Source: Bacillota bacterium (lineage in GTDB: Bacteria; Bacillota; Clostridia; Lachnospirales; Lachnospiraceae). Taken from it: a stretch of 64,000 nucleotides of DNA. The position numbers and the translations under genes were made by a program. Location: contig JAEZUR010000036.1 in assembly GCA_023420935.1 (NCBI GenBank), forward strand, positions 25,073-89,072, in the 5' to 3' direction. The notes under the pieces were generated by a model, which was given only the letters and a program-made list of their open reading frames with translations, did no database searches and was not told the DNA's origin. Below are positions 52,626-62,197 of the stretch, in pieces; the stretch's first letter is position 1, and each line of letters begins with the position of its first letter.

Positions 52626-55600
52626 CCCCTTCCGTTATAAGCAATTCACGAAACTCTCTCTTCTCAAATTCTTGAATTGAAATACGGCTCTTATTCGGAT
52701 TGGCAAATACAAACGTTTTGTCTACATTGTCAACATAGTTTTGAATCTTATCATTGGTCGCACTAATAATAGCTTGAAAACCAAGTTCTCGAATTAAACC
52801 AATACAGCTACCAACTTTCTCTGCATCCATCTTCGAAAATGCTTCATCTAAAACTACTAATCTTGGAGTAGGTTTTCTTCTAATATTAGCTTTCAAGTTA
52901 ATTCTATATACTTGGGCAAAGCTTGCTAATAACGCCACATATAATGGATTCTGTCCTTCGCCTCCCGAGTTTTTGGTCAACATCTTACTAAGACGCATTG
53001 GTGGCATACCTTCCACTATCTGTTCCATATCAAAGGAAAGATAGGATCGATAATCAGAATAAAGTTCCATGTTCGCTCTTGCTTCTTCTAGCGCTTTTGC
53101 ATCACTATGATCTGGTGGCATAAATAGTTCTAGCAATTCATTAATCAGGTCACTATAATCCTTTTCATGCTGCATTGTGAAGAAGTCCATTTGATTCTCT
53201 ACATTACCCAAAAGTTTATGTGGATTAATCTCAAGATTTTCATCCATGAACATATCATAATATCTACCATTTTCCCCTTTGTTTTTTGTTATAATAAAGC
53301 GATACTTATCCTTACCAAAATTTAGCTGAGATAAAATTCGATTCAGATCATCTTTTTGCTGCATAACCTCTTTGATTGCATCTCTGATTTTGTATATGAA
53401 GTCAGATTTAAAATGATAAATAGCTTGTTTAGCCTGTTCATTGGCTTTCTCTGTAAATTCGCTCAACTTATCACTTCGCAAATTATCTAAAAGCTGATCG
53501 TACTCTATGTTTTCTTTATTCGTAAGTGATAATCCTCGATATGTATAGTCATTTCGGTAGTTTTCTCTCTTTTTAACTAGGCGCTCAAACTCTTCATGTG
53601 CTTTTTGATCAGCTAACTGTTGTTGATAACCAAGATTGCTCTTAATGAAATCAAGTCTTTTACCATTTTGACGATCCATAAAAACCGAGAAAGTTTGTTC
53701 TTTTATTTCCTCATAGGAAAAGAGTTTCTCTTTTTCTATTAAGGATTCACTCTGGAACATCACGCTTTCCACTGCTTCCTCTAGTTCCTTCTTTTTGTTA
53801 CTAATTTGACCTACCACCATATCTTTTTGCGAATTATTTTCATGTATGGCTTCTTCTATCGTTTGTTGTTTTTGCTTCCATACATCAATTTGATTATTTT
53901 TTAGCTCTTGAATTTTAAAAATGTATTCTTGTTTTTTCGCTTCTTTTTCTTTGATCTCATTCATTTCAAGCATTTGGGTATATAGAGCTTCCATTTCCTG
54001 ATTCAATGATTCAAATCCTAAGATTTGTTCTAGTCTTATTCTGTGTTCATCAAATGGTTTCTTCTCTTCACGTAAAATGGATACCTTTTCTTCTAGTTGT
54101 CGCAACCTACGTTCTATAGCAGTTCCACCAATATATGCATGCTCTGTGTAATTACGTGGATTAATATGTTGTAGTTTATAACCTTGGTACAGAACACAAT
54201 CTGCAGTAATGCCGCTTCGATTCTCTCTAAGTTCATCCATAGTACTACATTTTATCACTGTTCCCATAAGAAAATCCACATAAGCTTTGGCATAATCCAA
54301 CTTTGATGTAACTTCCATAGCAAGGGATTGTGATTGAGCAGGCTTCCGATCGGACAATACTCGTTCTGTATCAATAACAGAGACTTTATAATATTTTTTG
54401 GGATCTAATTCTTTGTATGCCTCCATAGCTTTTGCTGCATATTCTGGTGAAACTACCAAGGATAATTTGTTATTTCCCATGTAGCCTTCTACTGCATTTA
54501 GCCATGTATCATCTTGTACATCAATTACGTCAGCTAGAATATCCACAGGTACTTGTTTCTTATAAATCTGTTCTAACTTCTCTATAAGATAAGACTTCGC
54601 CTCTAATAAAAATCCAGGATATGCCTTTTGTCCGCTTTTTAACGTTTCAATTTGTCTCGTATGTTCTGCGATTTCATTTTTTAGTTCTGTACTTTTTAAC
54701 GAGATTTTCTCTTTCTCTTCAGATAGATTTGCTCTCACCTTTTGAATCTTATCCTGAATCTGTACTAATTCATGATAAGATGCTTCATAAGTCTTAACTT
54801 TTCGGATTACTTCTTGGGAAGTGTCATCTAATAAATTAGTTTCATTCCAGGCAGTTAATCCTTCTGCAATTTTGTCATATCCTGCTTTGCTTCGATATAG
54901 TAGTTCTAATACTTGATTTAAGGAACCAAGTTCTGCTTCTAGCGAATCGTAACCACTATTTTGAATGGCGATCATTACTTCATCACGTTGTTTATATAGA
55001 AGGTCTACCTTCTGTTTTAGCCCTTCATAACGATTTTCTAACTGTTCAATATCACTTTTACAGTGACCTTGTTTTGTCTTGGCATAATCTATTTTGGACT
55101 TAATAATCTCAATATCTAGTTTGTCAATATAATACTGATATTGATTCACCTGCTCGTAACATTGGTGATACTTAAGAAACTGCTCCTGCAAGCCCTCCAG
55201 AAGATGAATTTCTTGTTTGGTATCTTCTAATTTACGTTTTAATCTTGTATAAGATGCAACACTATCTTGCATATCTTCCATGTGGATATCGTTCTCCGTA
55301 CAGATGTAATTCTTAACGAAATCCTCCAGCTTCATGTCCATTTTAAACGGTATTGCCTTCTTAAATAGAGCTGGAAAATGCTTTGGATGAAGCCCACCAA
55401 AATAGTTACTGTATAACTCATTACGGAATTTCTCGTTGGTTCTGCTAAAGAAATATTCCTCCTGTGTAAAATGTTCTTTCATATACTCTCTTAGTTCATG
55501 TAAAGAAAGAACCTTTTCTCCATCTCGGTAACAATTGGGTAAAAGTTCCCCTTTATGCCAGAAGAACATACGATTCATCTCATTGGTAGAAACATCCACA

Positions 55601-55962
55601 TCAAAAATAATACCAATACTTTGATATGCCTTCGTTTCTGTATCTTGGAATTCTAGCACAATAGTTGAGGAAAAGTTCTTGTTACGAAGATAACTAATGT
55701 TGTTATTCTCCTGAACAACTTTCATACCTCTTAAGTATTCAATTAAAGTACGATCAGAATCTTCTTTGGCCGCTTTATTAAAGAATCCTCGCCCGTTACT
55801 GTCGGCATATAATACAATCTGCAGTGCATCTAGTACGGTAGACTTACCACTTCCAGAATGTCCCGTGAAGAAATTGATCTCGTCATGAAAGGAAAGAACT
55901 TTTTCATTTATGTAATGCCAATTATTCAAACATATTTTCGTCATTGCCTGATATCTGTTCAT
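52603..55962 (-). CDS. jetC: Wadjet system SMC-like ATPase subunit JetC
   Basis: This SMC/MukB-like motor has 1119 residues. Walker A GHSGSGKST lies at about 34-42, and two long coiled-coil arms flank a hinge around residues 480-640. The ABC signature SGGEGQNP is near 999 and Walker B RLVVLDEAFSKMD near 1034. It translocates or extrudes DNA loops with JetA and JetB. ATG 55962 was preferred because AGGAGG is nine bases upstream; ATG 55971 directly abuts that site. It overlaps the jetB end by 41 bases. Confidence 0.93.
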   Translation of the reverse strand: MNRYQAMTKICLNNWHYINEKVLSFHDEINFFTGHSGSGKSTVLDALQIVLYADSNGRGFFNKAAKEDSDRTLIEYLRGMKVVQENNNISYLRNKNFSSTIVLEFQDTETKAYQSIGIIFDVDVSTNEMNRMFFWHKGELLPNCYRDGEKVLSLHELREYMKEHFTQEEYFFSRTNEKFRNELYSNYFGGLHPKHFPALFKKAIPFKMDMKLEDFVKNYICTENDIHMEDMQDSVASYTRLKRKLEDTKQEIHLLEGLQEQFLKYHQCYEQVNQYQYYIDKLDIEIIKSKIDYAKTKQGHCKSDIEQLENRYEGLKQKVDLLYKQRDEVMIAIQNSGYDSLEAELGSLNQVLELLYRSKAGYDKIAEGLTAWNETNLLDDTSQEVIRKVKTYEASYHELVQIQDKIQKVRANLSEEKEKISLKSTELKNEIAEHTRQIETLKSGQKAYPGFLLEAKSYLIEKLEQIYKKQVPVDILADVIDVQDDTWLNAVEGYMGNNKLSLVVSPEYAAKAMEAYKELDPKKYYKVSVIDTERVLSDRKPAQSQSLAMEVTSKLDYAKAYVDFLMGTVIKCSTMDELRENRSGITADCVLYQGYKLQHINPRNYTEHAYIGGTAIERRLRQLEEKVSILREEKKPFDEHRIRLEQILGFESLNQEMEALYTQMLEMNEIKEKEAKKQEYIFKIQELKNNQIDVWKQKQQTIEEAIHENNSQKDMVVGQISNKKKELEEAVESVMFQSESLIEKEKLFSYEEIKEQTFSVFMDRQNGKRLDFIKSNLGYQQQLADQKAHEEFERLVKKRENYRNDYTYRGLSLTNKENIEYDQLLDNLRSDKLSEFTEKANEQAKQAIYHFKSDFIYKIRDAIKEVMQQKDDLNRILSQLNFGKDKYRFIITKNKGENGRYYDMFMDENLEINPHKLLGNVENQMDFFTMQHEKDYSDLINELLELFMPPDHSDAKALEEARANMELYSDYRSYLSFDMEQIVEGMPPMRLSKMLTKNSGGEGQNPLYVALLASFAQVYRINLKANIRRKPTPRLVVLDEAFSKMDAEKVGSCIGLIRELGFQAIISATNDKIQNYVDNVDKTFVFANPNKSRISIQEFEKREFRELLITEGDEDSDID

Positions 55963-56569
55963 CGTCTGCATCCTCCTCTTCCACCTGATATTGTTCTATA
56001 ATTCCTTCTAAGGATTGACCATCAAACAGTAGATTTACAGTAGGATATATAATAAACCTTGTACTTCCTTCTAATTCGCCCATCTCATCCATAATCTCAA
56101 TAATTTGATATTTTTTCAAACTTGTAAGTGTTTTTCTAACTTCTGTCATTGAAATGGAGCGATTATCCCACAGACGGAACAGTTTTATTTTTTCATAAAT
56201 CTCATCTAGGGTGGTATACACATGGATGGAATTGGTAGCTGTATTCATCTGCTCATCAAAGACTAATTTTAGAAGTAGTATAAAAACAGTAGTTAACTTA
56301 CTTAATTTATCACCTTGCAAGTTCCTTGTCTTTAAAAACATGATCCCATATTGTCGATTCTCGATTAGTTCCATATCAGCAACTTGAAAATAGGCTTTTA
56401 AAAAGTCTAAATGCCTCTCACAATTACGGTAAGTTTTACTTGCAACATATCGTTCCGTTTTGCTATCATATTTCTTTTCTAAAAGATAAGTTTGACTCTG
56501 TAAGATTTTAATTACCTCCGTCAAATCCTCTTTCTCTTCATCTAAAAGTTCATTATAATATTGAAACAT
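55922..56569 (-). CDS. jetB: Wadjet system kite-like subunit JetB
   Basis: This 215-residue protein is the size and position of the MukE/kite-like subunit of Wadjet (DUF4194-like). It has helical, winged-helix-like segments (ECIYEKI-type TTLDEIYEKIKLFRLWDN, TEVRKTLTSLKKYQIIEIMD) and an acidic C-terminal tail. It bridges JetA and the JetC heads. AAAGGA precedes the ATG, and three bases separate it from jetA. Assignment relies largely on gene order and fold pattern. Confidence 0.82.
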   Translation of the reverse strand: MFQYYNELLDEEKEDLTEVIKILQSQTYLLEKKYDSKTERYVASKTYRNCERHLDFLKAYFQVADMELIENRQYGIMFLKTRNLQGDKLSKLTTVFILLLKLVFDEQMNTATNSIHVYTTLDEIYEKIKLFRLWDNRSISMTEVRKTLTSLKKYQIIEIMDEMGELEGSTRFIIYPTVNLLFDGQSLEGIIEQYQVEEEDADDEQISGNDENMFE

Positions 56570-56572
56570 GTT

Positions 56573-57946
56573 TTATCCTTTCCTTTTAAATACCATATCA
56601 GGATAACTATATTTTCCTCTGGTAATTTTCGCATCCGTTGTGGCTTCTACCTTAAATGGACTATTGACACGGGTACTATAGTCATAAGCCAATATAAGCA
56701 ATTCGAACTCTTCTTCCGATGTAATAGGATGATCTTTGGTATGAAAGAACCCGTTGTCCATCTGATCTATTATAAATTGTTCAATCTGTACCTGGCTATA
56801 ACGATTCTTATTACGATTAATTCGTAGAATATCTTCCTTGGATAACTCTTCTTCTACTGATTCCTCAACTTCAACTGTTTCTTCGAATACTCTACGTTTT
56901 CCTCTTCGTTTATAAAGAGATTCTGGCGATATGACGGTATGATCGTTTAGTTCAATGGCATTTGAAGTTTTAGAGAGAATTTCATCCTTATTTTCTTCTC
57001 TTGCAATGATATTCAATAAAGCGATCACATTTCCTTGAACACTATCGTCACTACTTAGTAAGTATTCAAGACGACTTACCGTTGCACGAACATATTTACT
57101 ATGCTCTGTATCGATATGTGCTATCCTCTTTTCCATATTAAGAATCCCACGTTCCATCTCATATATAATTTCAAGAAATTCTTTCTCGACTTCATCTTTG
57201 TCCTTACCTTCTGCTGCCAGTTTCTGCTCAAGTATCTGTAACCTAGTTTCATCCTCAACAATGGCTCGTAGCAATTTCTTAATGTCGTTCTTATAAATGT
57301 AGAAGTTATCACTTGTTTTTAACAAGCTGTACTTCCTATTTACAATAGTTTCTACATATACGTCTAGGTGTTCTTGCAACAACTCTTCATATCGGTCTTT
57401 TTCTAACAAGGCACCAAAAAACTGATCCATATTATGTAGCATATCTTGAAGAGCACGGTTTAGCCTTGTAGTATTAATCATTGCAGCTCTTAACAGTTCC
57501 ATTCCTGCTTTGCTGTCATAATAAAAAGAATAGATATTGGTATATACATTCTGAATATATAGATCTGTATCATTGGAGTCCGGATTACTGAGTTTCTTGA
57601 AAACATCTATAAAGACAGATGCATAGTCTGGTATCACAATATTTGTCTTAAATGAGCTATAATCTTCTACCTTTTTAAGCCAGGTAAATCGAATTAAGCG
57701 ATTCATAATTTTAGTTGCCATGGGCTCCATAGCATCAATATCCTGCTCTTCATCATCTGCAGAGATATCTACAATACGGTCTGAAAAGTGCTCTGCTATA
57801 ATCTGTATACAAGTCTCTTTTGTTAAGAAATAGTCATTATACAAATACTCATCGTAGATTGCCAACAGAGATTCCATATAGATATATCGATTCCTAGAAT
57901 AAAATAAACTCCAGAAATGCTGTGATATGTTTAATATTTCTTTCAT
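56573..57946 (-). CDS. jetA: Wadjet system kleisin-like subunit JetA
   Basis: This 457-residue, mostly helical protein opens with HFWSLFYSRNRYIYMESLLAIYDEYL and matches the JetA group (MukF-like kleisin). Helical arms lie in the middle and a charged linker and winged-helix end at the C-terminus. It is the first gene of the operon; AGAAGGG precedes the ATG. Gene order JetA-B-C-D and this shorter JetA/JetD pair resemble type II more than type I, but the subtype call is tentative. Confidence 0.85.
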   Translation of the reverse strand: MKEILNISQHFWSLFYSRNRYIYMESLLAIYDEYLYNDYFLTKETCIQIIAEHFSDRIVDISADDEEQDIDAMEPMATKIMNRLIRFTWLKKVEDYSSFKTNIVIPDYASVFIDVFKKLSNPDSNDTDLYIQNVYTNIYSFYYDSKAGMELLRAAMINTTRLNRALQDMLHNMDQFFGALLEKDRYEELLQEHLDVYVETIVNRKYSLLKTSDNFYIYKNDIKKLLRAIVEDETRLQILEQKLAAEGKDKDEVEKEFLEIIYEMERGILNMEKRIAHIDTEHSKYVRATVSRLEYLLSSDDSVQGNVIALLNIIAREENKDEILSKTSNAIELNDHTVISPESLYKRRGKRRVFEETVEVEESVEEELSKEDILRINRNKNRYSQVQIEQFIIDQMDNGFFHTKDHPITSEEEFELLILAYDYSTRVNSPFKVEATTDAKITRGKYSYPDMVFKRKG

Positions 57947-58007
57947 TTTTATACCCTTCTACCGGCTGTGTCCGGCATACAACACTCACTGTTCATTGAC
58001 TTACCCT

Positions 58008-58041
58008 TTATTGTATTATAAAATACAAAATAATACAATAA
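58008..58041. promoter_or_regulatory. AT-rich inverted repeat upstream of the Wadjet operon
   Basis: TTATTGTATTAT and ATAATACAATAA form a perfect 12-base inverted repeat with a 10-base spacer, about 60 bases before jetA. It could be an operator or overlap the promoter. Confidence 0.45.
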
Positions 58042-58057
58042 GTCCATACTAACAAAA

Positions 58058-58085
58058 AATGGAGCAATTCATGCTCCATTTTCTA
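58058..58085 (-). terminator. terminator of VOC-family gene
   Basis: ATGGAGCA / TGCTCCAT with a short loop is flanked by A on one side and T on the other. It separates the VOC gene from the Wadjet promoter region. Confidence 0.8.
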
Positions 58086-58115
58086 TTAGTATATTCTTTT
58101 TTCTCTATCAGCTAA

Positions 58116-58544
58116 TTAATTCATACTTACTTCGTTTTGAAAACTTAGTTGCCAACCAATGCCAAACTTATCAATTACAAATCCATAGCATTTACTCCAA
58201 AAGGTTTCTTGAAGTTCCATAACCACATTACCATCCACTTTTAATTTATTATAAATGGATTGAATCTCATCTACATCCTTACTACTGTAAATAAGACTAA
58301 TATTATTACCCATAGTAAGTGGCATATCTGGTGGTGTATCAGAAAACATAATCGTACTATCTTTTACTTTGATCTCCGCATGCATCACCAAATTCTTCGT
58401 TTCCTCTGTTAATGGGAATCCATCATCGGCTGGCATATCGCCAAATAACATAATACGTGGTTTTTCAGTTTGAAAAACCTCAGAATAAAATTCTACTACT
58501 TCCTTACAATTGCCTTTAAAATTTAAATACGCTTGTACAGTCAT
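58116..58544 (-). CDS. VOC superfamily protein (PhnB/3-demethylubiquinone-like glyoxalase fold)
   Basis: This 142-residue protein has the PhnB-like pattern YLNFKGNCKEVVEFYSEVF, an acidic/Met loop with MLFGDMP, VMHAEIKVKDSTIMFSD, and the ending FGIGWQLSF. The vicinal-oxygen-chelate fold binds a metal in many members, but the substrate is unknown. ATG 58544 has AAAGGAG eight bases upstream, so the open frame was shortened. It is monocistronic. Confidence 0.85.
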   Translation of the reverse strand: MTVQAYLNFKGNCKEVVEFYSEVFQTEKPRIMLFGDMPADDGFPLTEETKNLVMHAEIKVKDSTIMFSDTPPDMPLTMGNNISLIYSSKDVDEIQSIYNKLKVDGNVVMELQETFWSKCYGFVIDKFGIGWQLSFQNEVSMN

Positions 58545-58760
58545 GGTATACACTCCTTTATCGTAATAACACTGTGTTATCAAGTTCCAAATCCTGTATT
58601 ATTAAAGTCAATGTTTCTGATAACTTTAAAATACCACTAACCATTATTGTATGTCAATCAAGAAATTTTACTACACATATGCTTCCTCGTTTTCAATAAT
58701 TTATTCGTGAATAATTTTCTCTATTCTACAAAAACTAAACTCAGAAAGGAGTGCGATATT

Positions 58761-58958
58761 ATGAAAAATGATGGATTTGATAATATGAAAACAACAAGCA
58801 CAATCAGTACTGGTTTTCGAGATGCAGATCAAGATGGCGACCAAGGTGGCCGAACTAGTACAAAAAATAGTCCTGAGATAGGAAATCCAAAACCTTCCGA
58901 TGCATCAAAAATTTTTCCGGATGAAGTTCCACGTAGAGATGGACCTGGAGGAGAATAA
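58761..58958 (+). CDS. hypothetical 65-residue polar protein
   Basis: An AGAAAGGAG site lies nine bases before ATG 58761, and a strong terminator follows the stop, so this is a real short gene. The product is rich in Asp, Gly, Pro, Ser and Thr (DADQDGDQGG, RRDGPGGE at the end) without hydrophobic core or cysteines. It looks disordered. I recognise no family. Confidence 0.65.
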   Translation: MKNDGFDNMKTTSTISTGFRDADQDGDQGGRTSTKNSPEIGNPKPSDASKIFPDEVPRRDGPGGE

Positions 58959-58977
58959 CAAAACACAGATATAGAGT

Positions 58978-59003
58978 AAAGGCTATCACGTGATAGCCTT
59001 TTA
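58978..59003. terminator. bidirectional terminator
   Basis: AAAGGCTATCACGTGATAGCCTTTT is a perfect palindrome between convergent genes, flanked by A and T. Confidence 0.85.
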
Positions 59004-59010
59004 TGTATCG

Positions 59011-59718
59011 CTAAACTACCATTTTCCAACTTGATAGTGCTAACCAATTTTTACGTTGTTCATAATCTGGTAAGATTTTACCAACCAGTCGCCAAAATGA
59101 TCTTTCATGATTCAGATGTACCATATGACACATTTCATGAACTACTACATAATCAATTACTTCCATAGGAGCCATGGCTAGTTTCCAATTAAATGATAAC
59201 TCATACTTTGAGTTACAGGTACCCCAATTACTCTTATCGTCTGCTATTCTTACAGAACGTGGTCGTGTCTTAAAATTGGACTGATATACCCGTATTCGAC
59301 TCTCCACTAAGGATTTACATTGTTGATAATAGAACCGTTTTAATACTTTTTTAATGGACTCATCGTTATGCTGTCTTACCTGAACTACTAACTTTTCCTC
59401 TTGGAACATAACATTATCTTGTTCTAAATTCTCATTTTCAATAATGGTAATTGGATATGAATTGCCTAGATACATAAAAACTTCTCCATGCTCATAAACT
59501 TTATCAGTATGGCCAGCCGTTCTATCCTTTTGCTCTTTGGATTTATCTATAATCCACTTCCACTTTTGCTCCATTACGGAAAGAATACTCTCTATGGTAC
59601 TATCTTTCGGAGCACGAATTTCGATATTACCATAGAGATCTATATAAATTCCTATACTTTTTCGCTTTTTTAAAACTAAATTAAAATCTATCGTTGTTTC
59701 TAAATACGTATGTGTCAT
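59011..59718 (-). CDS. YgjP-like metal-dependent hydrolase (M48-type HExxH)
   Basis: This 235-residue DUF45/YgjP protein has zinc site VVHEMCHMVHLNHERSFW near residue 190. The preceding WGTCNSKYELSFNWKL is the family signature. A catalytic role as a metallopeptidase is presumed for the family but not well established. No signal peptide is seen, so it is cytoplasmic. It converges on the short gene at 58761. Confidence 0.88.
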   Translation of the reverse strand: MTHTYLETTIDFNLVLKKRKSIGIYIDLYGNIEIRAPKDSTIESILSVMEQKWKWIIDKSKEQKDRTAGHTDKVYEHGEVFMYLGNSYPITIIENENLEQDNVMFQEEKLVVQVRQHNDESIKKVLKRFYYQQCKSLVESRIRVYQSNFKTRPRSVRIADDKSNWGTCNSKYELSFNWKLAMAPMEVIDYVVVHEMCHMVHLNHERSFWRLVGKILPDYEQRKNWLALSSWKMVV

Positions 59719-59834
59719 CTTATCCGCCTATTTTTAATTCCCTTATTCTACTTTATTGTTTTTCTGATTGTTTCTGATTCTTTATTACATTTTATCTTAT
59801 TTCTTATTTCTAAATGATCTATTTCTACAAACGA

Positions 59835-60659
59835 TTAGCAATTCTCAACATGTACATGCTTAAGTGATTCACTGGCGATTGCAGAAAGTTCATAAATCTT
59901 ATTTATATCAGTTGCTTCCCGATCAACCATTTTCCACCTCGGGAAGAATCTTGATATATGCAATGGTATATCTTCATTGACTGTAGCCACCCATTTAGAT
60001 AATTCTCTCATCTCTTCATTCGAATCATTTTCACCTGGTATTATTAATGTTGTAAGTTCGATATGACATTGATTAGATGCTAACCTTATAAAAGATTTAA
60101 CCAATTCCAGATCCCCTCGAAGTTTATAATAGAATTCTTCTGTAAAACCTTTTAAGTCAATATTTAGTGCATCCACATAAGGAAGTATTTGTATCGCCGC
60201 TTGTTCTGTGACAGCTCCATTTGTTACAACCACACTCTTCATGCCGCGCTGCCTAATTTCCTTGGATGTATCAACCACAAACTCATATCCAATTAATGGT
60301 TCATTATAGGTAAATGCAATTCCAATATTACCTTCCGCTCTTAGCTCATAGGCTTTGTCTGCTAATTCAACAGGTGTAACCTGAATGGTCTCCACAGTAT
60401 CATCCGCCATAGATATACTATAATTTTGGCAGAATGAGCAGTTTAAGTTACAACCATAACTTCCTACCGATAATATTTTACTACCTGGATAAAAATGATA
60501 CAATGGCTTTTTTTCAATTGGATCAAGCGCAATGGATGTTATTTTACCATAGTTACTGTCGATAATGATTCCATTTTTGTTCATCCTAGCATGACATACC
60601 CCAAGTTGTCCATCCTCCAATTTACAATGGTGCATACAGACATTACATTCTATTTTCAT
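59835..60659 (-). CDS. amrS: AmmeMemoRadiSam system radical SAM enzyme (AmrS)
   Basis: This 274-residue protein resembles pyruvate formate-lyase activating enzymes. An N-terminal Cys-rich segment (CNVCMHHCKLEDGQLGVC) precedes the radical SAM motif CNLNCSFC near residue 76. The AmrS reaction is unknown. It follows the AmrB-AmrA fusion by 13 bases, the conserved AmmeMemoRadiSam pairing. AAAGGAG precedes the ATG. Confidence 0.9.
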   Translation of the reverse strand: MKIECNVCMHHCKLEDGQLGVCHARMNKNGIIIDSNYGKITSIALDPIEKKPLYHFYPGSKILSVGSYGCNLNCSFCQNYSISMADDTVETIQVTPVELADKAYELRAEGNIGIAFTYNEPLIGYEFVVDTSKEIRQRGMKSVVVTNGAVTEQAAIQILPYVDALNIDLKGFTEEFYYKLRGDLELVKSFIRLASNQCHIELTTLIIPGENDSNEEMRELSKWVATVNEDIPLHISRFFPRWKMVDREATDINKIYELSAIASESLKHVHVENC

Positions 60660-60672
60660 AGGCTACTCCTTT

Positions 60673-62058
60673 TTAAATATGCCTGATTACTTCGAAGCGC
60701 TCTAGCGTCACCTCTTCATCTTCCTCAATTCCAGCTTTTCTCTTTGATATAGAGATCTGTTCTTCAACCGTATCTACCCCATCTAAATTCGGTAATAGAA
60801 GTCCTCTTCGTCTACCCCTCGTAACGATAACACCATATCGTTTTACATCAAGTTGTTCCATCGATGATATGAGTTCTGTATCGCCAAGCACATCCACACT
60901 ATATACCAAATCCGGTAGTTCGTCTTCCGTGATAGGATCAAATCTTGGATCTTTGGTACCCGCACTAATAGCATTAAAGATAATTTCTTCGGCCACAGAA
61001 TTGCTAGTAGGCGCCGTTGTTCCAATACATCCACGCAATTGGCCATCCTTTTTAATTGATACAAAAGTTCCCGCTTGTTTTTGAGTCATTTCAGTTGGTA
61101 AATAATCAGGTAGAGAAATAATCTTATTCTGGATGACATAAGATTCCAGTGATTGTCTTGCTAATTGAACATAGATATCCTCCGATGCTTTCCTTGCCTT
61201 CATTTCTTTCTGATATTCCTCCATATACTGTTTTCCATAATCTCTGGTTTCATCCTGCCCCATCACGGTAAATGCACAAATACCATATCCCACTCCAAAG
61301 GGTCCTTCATAGGATAATTGTTCTGCTTTAACATGGGTTTTATCTAGCGCTCCTGCCATGATAAGAAAAGATTTGTGTCCACATTCAGCAGCCTTATCAC
61401 AAAATGAAACATCATAATGAAACAAATCCAGAAAATTACCGTTTCCCATACTTTTCATAATTCTCTCATCGTATTCGGGTCCTTCTTTTTGAAAACCGTA
61501 CGGTCCATCCACTATTAACTTATGGGATAAATCTCCACTAGCTACAAAAACCACATTACGTTCTAGCTGATTGCTTATGGTTTTGATATATTCTCCTAAG
61601 GTGTAATGAGACATAGCCGATAAACCAGATAGTCCAACACGTACTAATTTATAATCAGTATACTCTTTATTAATAAAATATAAGGGTACCATAGTAGCAT
61701 GGTCTAAGGATTTTTCTCTTTCACCCTCTGTACCTCCGGGGAAACCATTTTCATAAAGTAAATGTGCCAGTTCACTAATAAATTCACCATCATATGAAAC
61801 TTTGAAACGAACCTTACCAGCTCCAAATTGGCTAAAATCACCTTCTGCTGTAAAGCCAGGTGATATATGAAAATAATCCGAATACATAATAGAATGTGGC
61901 GTTGTTAAGACAATTGTTTCTGGTTTTAAGGCAGCAATTCTGTTTGCAACTTCCCTGTACGCTTCCATGGTTTTGATTATCGCCTTTTCTTTTCCATGAC
62001 CAACTTCCTCCACGATTAATGGTGGATGTGGTACCATGAATGCTCCTGTAATTGGCAT
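60673..62058 (-). CDS. AmmeMemoRadiSam proteins B and A fused (Memo-like plus AMMECR1)
   Basis: This 461-residue fusion has two parts. Residues ~1-265 form a Memo/LigB-like class III extradiol dioxygenase fold with His-containing motifs PHPPLIVEEVG, LTTPHSIMYSDYF, DHATMVPLYFI and ASGDLSHKL. Residues ~280-461 form an AMMECR1 domain (RGCIGTTAPTSNSVAEEI, DPRFDPITEDEL). With the adjacent AmrS it makes the three-domain AmmeMemoRadiSam set found across anaerobes and archaea, whose substrate is unresolved. GGAGG precedes the ATG. Confidence 0.92.
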   Translation of the reverse strand: MPITGAFMVPHPPLIVEEVGHGKEKAIIKTMEAYREVANRIAALKPETIVLTTPHSIMYSDYFHISPGFTAEGDFSQFGAGKVRFKVSYDGEFISELAHLLYENGFPGGTEGEREKSLDHATMVPLYFINKEYTDYKLVRVGLSGLSAMSHYTLGEYIKTISNQLERNVVFVASGDLSHKLIVDGPYGFQKEGPEYDERIMKSMGNGNFLDLFHYDVSFCDKAAECGHKSFLIMAGALDKTHVKAEQLSYEGPFGVGYGICAFTVMGQDETRDYGKQYMEEYQKEMKARKASEDIYVQLARQSLESYVIQNKIISLPDYLPTEMTQKQAGTFVSIKKDGQLRGCIGTTAPTSNSVAEEIIFNAISAGTKDPRFDPITEDELPDLVYSVDVLGDTELISSMEQLDVKRYGVIVTRGRRRGLLLPNLDGVDTVEEQISISKRKAGIEEDEEVTLERFEVIRHI

Positions 62059-62138
62059 TTCTACTCCCTCCTTACTAAATAATAGGTTTATAGTAGTTTT
62101 TCATTGTGTAACCTGATTCATTCAACTAATATAAAAAT

Positions 62139-62191
62139 AGTCTCGGCTATGCCGAGACATTGGGAGTTCTCTTCGCGAACTCCTGCCTACA
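62139..62191 (-). terminator. two-hairpin terminator after DEAD-box helicase; solitary relative of the 65-bp array
   Basis: On the minus strand GGAGTT-CGCG..AACTCC is followed by GTCTCGGC-ATA-GCCGAGAC and TATTTTTAT, a good intrinsic terminator. The same pair of hairpins (GCCGAGAC and GAGTTCGC/GCGAACTC with CCTG) makes up each unit of the array at 46971-47300. Confidence 0.75.
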
Positions 62192-62197
62192 ATAACT

